Of a DNA stretch of 8,400 bases, positions 5,358-8,400 are shown in pieces; the stretch's first letter is position 1; each line of letters starts with the position of its first letter. Below the pieces are notes generated by a model. The model did not search any database, was not told the DNA's origin, and saw only the letters and a program-made list of their open reading frames with translations. Source of the stretch: an uncultured Candidatus Melainabacteria bacterium (GTDB taxonomy: Bacteria; Cyanobacteriota; Vampirovibrionia; Gastranaerophilales; Gastranaerophilaceae); NCBI GenBank assembly GCA_946186335.1, contig CAMHMW010000074.1, positions 1 to 8,400 on the forward strand, read 5' to 3'. A program made the translations under genes and the position numbers.

Positions 5358-5996
5358 TTATTCCTTAAAATCTCCACCTATTCTGTAATAGTACGAACAA
5401 AATACTCCTGTACCAACCTCCGAACAGTCTGTTTTTAAAGCCTCTATCGGCAACCCTGCCCCAAGAGGTGAAATTTTACCGTCAACAAAAATATTCAGTC
5501 CAAACACATCTTTTCCCCATCTGTTTGGACCTTTCAGACCATTAACATCAAACATCATAATAAATGCCGGATGGTATATATCATCATCTTTAACGTCTTT
5601 TATACCGACTATTTTGTTTTCCTTTGTAAGATACAAATTATCAAATGAATATTCGTGCTGGGCTTCAACCTTATCCCCGTTCATATAACTCTGTTTATAA
5701 CGTGATTTTAATATATTAACATCATCAAGTCTTAAATATGGCTTTACCAGTGCTATCATAAGTTTTTCACGCTCATCATCCGTTTTGGCGCTTCTAAATC
5801 CTTTTGCAACATCCGCATCAGCATGAGCAGTCATTGCACTGAAAACATACTCCATCTTATGATACGTATCATTCCACGAAGAAATATATGAAGCCTCTTT
5901 CGGAGCAATAAATCTTGTCGGTATCAGCATTAAAATTACTGCAAATACAACTACTAAAATTATCGAATACTCAATTCGCCAGAAATGTTTTCTCAT
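5358..5996 (-). CDS. Pilin-like, N-terminally membrane-anchored protein
   Basis: This 212-residue protein has one N-terminal hydrophobic helix (about 10-28) preceded by the basic MRKHFWRIEYS, then a soluble, presumably periplasmic domain. Features recalling type IV pilin-like proteins: the helix is N-terminal and long; an FxxxE spacing (F5, E9) imitates F+1/E+5 of prepilins although the residue before it is His rather than Gly; residues 148-166 read FMMFDVNGLKGPN-like, with DVNGxKGPNxxGxDVFG; and two C-terminal cysteines (C191, C200) could close the typical pilin disulfide. A role in a pilus or secretion apparatus is inference. The start at 5996 is set by AGGAGA 6 nt upstream; a longer form from 6050 would overlap the PHP gene by 44 nt. 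It sits between RNA/nucleotide enzymes, 10 nt after the PHP gene and 1 nt before the LOG gene. Confidence 0.8.
   Translation of the reverse strand: MRKHFWRIEYSIILVVVFAVILMLIPTRFIAPKEASYISSWNDTYHKMEYVFSAMTAHADADVAKGFRSAKTDDEREKLMIALVKPYLRLDDVNILKSRYKQSYMNGDKVEAQHEYSFDNLYLTKENKIVGIKDVKDDDIYHPAFIMMFDVNGLKGPNRWGKDVFGLNIFVDGKISPLGAGLPIEALKTDCSEVGTGVFCSYYYRIGGDFKE
5361..5366 (-). promoter_or_regulatory. Ribosome-binding site fixing the LOG-family gene start
   Basis: AAGGAA on the minus strand, 4 nt before ATG 5356-5354, lies inside the last codons of the upstream gene (stop TAA at 5360-5358). The GTG candidate at 5377 has no comparable site, so the shorter protein is preferred. Confidence 0.65.
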
Positions 5997-6002
5997 AGTA
6001 CA

Positions 6003-6008
6003 TCTCCT
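6003..6008 (-). promoter_or_regulatory. Ribosome-binding site fixing the pilin-like gene start
   Basis: AGGAGA on the minus strand (6008-6003), 6 nt before ATG 5996-5994, overlaps the PHP-gene stop codon TAG (6009-6007). It is the strongest Shine-Dalgarno match in this operon and argues for the 212-residue form over one starting at 6050. Confidence 0.7.
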
Positions 6009-6873
6009 ATGCCATATCAATTCGTTTCTTTTCTTCCATGAGTTTTTCATAAACCCATTCGGGAATAAAGTTTTTACCCAGAATTATCTGACCGTTCATA
6101 ATATTTGGAGTATGAAAATCAGACCCGCCCGTAACAATTAGTCCGAATTTTTCCGCAATTGAGGAGAAATATTCCACACAGGCAGGGGAGTGTTTTCTGT
6201 GATAAGCCTCAACCCCGCGCAAACCGTAAGACATCAATTCTTTTATAAGCGGTTCTGCTATATCGATGTCGTGAGGATGGGCAATAACCGGTATCCCGCC
6301 CGCATCATAAATTATTTCCACCGCATCAAACGGAGAAACAGTTTTTCTCTGAACATAAACGGGAGAATCATCGTGGATGTATTTTGCATAAGCATCCATA
6401 ATATTGTTTGTGCCGCCGGCATTTGTTATTGCTCTTGCAATATGCGGACGTCCGATACTTCCGCCTTCCGCAACGAGTTTTTTAATATCTTCAAATTTAA
6501 TTCTTATGCCTTCTTTTTTGGCAAGAAGTGCAAGAATTTCTTTTGTCTGCTTAATTCTTGCCTGCTGTTGTGCTTTTATAAGGTCTTTAAAATCTTTATT
6601 TTCAACATCCATTAAGTAACCCAAAATGTGAACTTCGTAATTTTTGTACAAAGTATTTACTTCAATTCCCCGAATAACTTCAATTTTGTCCTCAAGGTGA
6701 TTTTCTTTGATGTGTTTTTGGGCGACATCATAGGCTAAGATATTGTCGTGATCGGTGATAGCGATAGCATCAAGTCCGACATCAACTGCCGTATCCACAA
6801 TTTTTTCCGGCGAAAAAACCCCGTCGGAATAGTATGTGTGAATGTGTAAATCAGTTTTCCTTTTCACTTTCAT
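6007..6873 (-). CDS. PHP-domain phosphoesterase, 3',5'-nucleoside bisphosphate phosphatase/RNase AM type
   Basis: Proteins of this type (E. coli YciV/RNase AM, formerly TrpH) remove the 3'-phosphate from nucleoside 3',5'-bisphosphates such as pAp and can trim short RNA 5' ends. The 288-residue length fits. All PHP metal-ligand motifs are visible: DLHIHTYYSDG (8-18; H10, H12, D17), ITDHDN (39-44), GIEVN (69-73; E71), VHILGY (81-86; H82), GRPHIARA (141-148; H144), IAHPHD (197-202; H199) and GGSDFH (249-254; D252, H254). The gene overlaps ymdB by 23 nt. The start is uncertain by two codons: AAGGAAG directly abuts ATG 6873, too close for an ideal site, whereas a GTG at 6867 has better spacing. 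Its place after rny and ymdB supports a role in RNA turnover. Substrate choice is family-based inference. Confidence 0.92.
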   Translation of the reverse strand: MKVKRKTDLHIHTYYSDGVFSPEKIVDTAVDVGLDAIAITDHDNILAYDVAQKHIKENHLEDKIEVIRGIEVNTLYKNYEVHILGYLMDVENKDFKDLIKAQQQARIKQTKEILALLAKKEGIRIKFEDIKKLVAEGGSIGRPHIARAITNAGGTNNIMDAYAKYIHDDSPVYVQRKTVSPFDAVEIIYDAGGIPVIAHPHDIDIAEPLIKELMSYGLRGVEAYHRKHSPACVEYFSSIAEKFGLIVTGGSDFHTPNIMNGQIILGKNFIPEWVYEKLMEEKKRIDMA

Positions 6874-7681
6874 CTTCCTTTTCTATATTATTCCTGCTAC
6901 AAAAAACTCTTTTTACGGACAAGGCTTTTCCTGAATTTACATCAATTTCAACTTCCACGGCATTAACCTGAGTTGTTTTGCCTTGTGCCACCTCATAGCG
7001 TTCGGGGAGTGCCGTCAAAAATCTTGATAATGAGGAATTGTAATCCATACCTATTACCCCGTCGGATGCGCCGCAAAATCCCGCATCCGTAATATACGCC
7101 ATTCCATTCATAATACTTTCATCAGCCGTCTGAACATGGGTATGCGTTCCAAACATCGCACTTAACCCGAGTTCCGAACAGTATTTTCCGAAACAGACCT
7201 TTTCCGCCGTTGCCTCCGCATGAATATCAAGAACAACTATCGGTGTTATTTCTTTTATCCGTTTTATTTCTTCTGCGACCTGTTCCCAGTATGAATCAAC
7301 AAGATTCATAAAAACCCTGCCCAAAACATTTATAACCCCGACTTTAAAACCGTCTTTTTCAATTATACGGCTGCCGACACCGGGAGTATTTTTCGGATAA
7401 TTTATCGGTCTTAACAACCTGTCCGCGGTTTCAACATAAGCATAAATATCTTTTTTATCCCAAATATGATTTCCGCAGGTCATTGCATCTATACCATATT
7501 CAACAAATTCATTATAATTCTTTTCGGTTAAACCAAAACCATGTGACGCATTTTCAACATTTGCGACAACAAAATCATAAACACCTGTGTTTTCCGCCAA
7601 AAAATCTCTAACGGCAAACCGACCCGGCTTACCGACAATATCTCCGAAAAATATTAATTTTATTGTATTGCTATTTTCCAT
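6851..7681 (-). CDS. ymdB: YmdB-family metallophosphoesterase (TIGR00282)
   Basis: YmdB of Bacillus is a dinuclear metal phosphodiesterase active on 2',3'-cyclic nucleotides and affects biofilm and motility programmes. The 276-residue length is close to the family (about 260-280). Ligand motifs are present: FFGDIVGKPGR (11-21; D14), NVENASHGFGLT (41-52; E43, N44), TCGNHIWDKK (68-77; N71, H72), LDIHAEATAEK (151-161; H154) and GTHTHVQTADE (178-188; H180, H182). The ATG at 7681 has only a weak purine stretch (AAAGAAAA) before it. It follows rny by 53 nt, a gap filled by a hairpin, and its 3' end overlaps the PHP gene by 23 nt. The C-terminal tail (about 264-276) is very acidic and lysine-rich and falls partly in the overlap. 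The rny-ymdB adjacency is widely conserved. Confidence 0.95.
   Translation of the reverse strand: MENSNTIKLIFFGDIVGKPGRFAVRDFLAENTGVYDFVVANVENASHGFGLTEKNYNEFVEYGIDAMTCGNHIWDKKDIYAYVETADRLLRPINYPKNTPGVGSRIIEKDGFKVGVINVLGRVFMNLVDSYWEQVAEEIKRIKEITPIVVLDIHAEATAEKVCFGKYCSELGLSAMFGTHTHVQTADESIMNGMAYITDAGFCGASDGVIGMDYNSSLSRFLTALPERYEVAQGKTTQVNAVEVEIDVNSGKALSVKRVFCSRNNIEKEDESEKEN
6874..6880 (-). promoter_or_regulatory. Ribosome-binding site of the PHP gene, ambiguous start choice
   Basis: AAGGAAG (6880-6874, minus strand) ends immediately before ATG 6873-6871. Spacing is poor for that ATG but normal for the in-frame GTG at 6867-6865, two codons later. The conserved PHP motif begins at residue 8 (DLH), so either start leaves the domain intact. 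The site lies within the 3' end of ymdB. Confidence 0.5.
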
Positions 7682-7697
7682 TGTTTTCTTTTATGAA

Positions 7698-7730
7698 ATT
7701 AAGACGTTAAGAAAAACTTAACGCCTTAAC
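7698..7730 (-). terminator. 14-bp hairpin between rny and ymdB (attenuator, terminator or RNA-stability element)
   Basis: The arms 7698-7711 and 7717-7730 pair around a 5-nt loop. The inner seven pairs (CGTTAAG/CTTAACG) are perfect; the outer seven on the minus-strand RNA include two G-U pairs. It begins 4 nt after the rny stop. The sequence after it (TTTCATAAAAG) lacks a proper U-run, so complete termination looks unlikely. Partial attenuation, or a 3' end or processing element for rny mRNA, is more plausible. Confidence 0.5.
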
Positions 7731-7734
7731 ATTA

Positions 7735-8400
7735 TTATTTCGCTATCTCGGTCGTTCTGAATTCTCTTACAACCGTAACTCGTATCTGACCCGGATAATC
7801 CAGTTCGTTTTCAATACGTTTTGCAACATCACGGGCAAGTTTACCTGATGCCAAATCGTCAAACATTTCAGCCTGAACGATAATTCTGACTTCACGTCCC
7901 GCCTGAACTGCAAACGACTGTTTTATACCTTCATAACTGTTAACTATTTCTTCAATCTTTTGCAGACGTTTGATATAGATTTCAAGGGTATCACGTCTTG
8001 CTCCCGGACGACCCGCCGAAATTGCATCCGCAACCTTAACAAGAACCGCCTCAATTGTGTTTGCTACAACATCATCGTGATGCGCCTCAATTGCATGCAG
8101 AATTTCGGGTTTTTCGCCATATCTTGATGCAATTTCAACACCCAGTTGAATGTGTGTACCTTCCTGAGTCTGGTCAACAGCTTTTCCTATATCGTGCAGC
8201 AAGCCGGCTCTTTTGGCAATTTTTTCATTTGCACCGAGTTCTGCGGCAAGCATGCCTGCAATATGACCGACTTCAAGGGAGTGTTTTAAGACATTCTGAC
8301 CGTAACTTGTTCTGTAATACAAACGTCCTAATGTTTTTATGAGTTCTTTATTTAAACCCATAACGCCCATTTCAAGTGCGGCATTTTCACCTTCTGTCCA
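7735..8400 (-). CDS. rny: Ribonuclease Y, C-terminal part (N-terminus outside window)
   Basis: RNase Y is a membrane-anchored endoribonuclease that starts mRNA decay. The frame is open from the window edge, in phase, for 221 residues, compared with about 510-520 for the full family; the N-terminal membrane helix, coiled coil and KH domain therefore lie outside. The visible part is the HD domain: YRTSYGQNVLKHSLEV (28-43 of the fragment; H40), LLHDIGKAVD (67-76; H69, D70), AHHDD (106-110) and VKVADAISAGRPGARRDTLE (121-140), followed by the typical SFAVQAGREVRI (162-173) and the C-terminal DYPGQIRVTVVRE (201-213). The Met at 8370 is internal, not the start. It is the upstream member of the operon with ymdB. 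Confidence 0.95.
   Translation of the reverse strand, partial: WTEGENAALEMGVMGLNKELIKTLGRLYYRTSYGQNVLKHSLEVGHIAGMLAAELGANEKIAKRAGLLHDIGKAVDQTQEGTHIQLGVEIASRYGEKPEILHAIEAHHDDVVANTIEAVLVKVADAISAGRPGARRDTLEIYIKRLQKIEEIVNSYEGIKQSFAVQAGREVRIIVQAEMFDDLASGKLARDVAKRIENELDYPGQIRVTVVREFRTTEIAK

Noticed and set aside
5997..6050. Longer start (6050) for the pilin-like protein
   Set aside because: It would overlap the PHP gene by 44 nt and precede the hydrophobic helix with an unlikely extension, whereas AGGAGA is placed ideally for ATG 5996.
8368..8370. ATG at 8370 as the start of an independent HD protein
   Set aside because: The frame stays open to the window edge and the sequence before and after it is continuous with RNase Y, so this Met is internal.
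1..8400. tRNA, rRNA, transposon, phage or defence genes
   Set aside because: No such genes, terminal repeats or target duplications were found on either strand; the window is almost entirely accounted for by the listed genes.

Overview
The window is an AT-rich (roughly 35-40 % GC by eye), gene-dense bacterial chromosome segment using the standard code; TAA, TAG and TGA all serve as stops. It holds eleven protein genes: nine complete, and one cut at each edge. No RNA gene, insertion sequence, CRISPR array, phage gene or origin was seen. An uncultured Gastranaerophilales/Vampirovibrionia (Melainabacteria)-type gut bacterium would fit the mix: ThyX, a pilin-like lineage protein, an EF-hand-like orphan and an Asn-rich zinc-ribbon protein. 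This placement is inference; a Firmicutes-like source is not excluded from the sequence alone.

Layout. Bases 1-413 (minus) encode the N-terminal part of a secreted protein with a near-consensus promoter so close to the ATG that its mRNA may be leaderless. It is divergent from thyX (plus, 522-1241). ThyX converges, with a 3-nt gap, on an unrecognised EF-hand-like membrane protein (minus, 1245-1829). That gene is divergent from dtd (plus, 1953-2390). A strong extended -10 promoter (2412-2440) then drives a plus-strand operon: an Asn/Gly/Tyr/Arg-rich zinc-ribbon protein (2551-3558), rimM (3561-4076) and trmD (4073-4759). These are tightly packed and probably translationally coupled. The usual ribosomal partners rpsP and rplS are missing from the locus.

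From 8400 down to 4760 everything is on the minus strand and looks like one operon: rny (RNase Y, C-terminal 221 residues), ymdB, a PHP-family phosphoesterase of the nucleoside-bisphosphate phosphatase/RNase AM type, a pilin-like membrane-anchored protein and a LOG-family nucleotide phosphoribohydrolase. Gaps are 53, -23, 10 and 1 nt. Together they suggest RNA turnover followed by nucleotide salvage, with the pilin-like protein as the odd member. A 14-bp hairpin lies between rny and ymdB.

Most of the window is conserved housekeeping. The best candidate for something undescribed is the Asn-rich protein upstream of rimM-trmD. It combines a four-cysteine zinc ribbon, a prion-like/RGG-like low-complexity tract still expanding by tandem duplication, two homologous 57-residue domains and a basic AT-hook-like tail.
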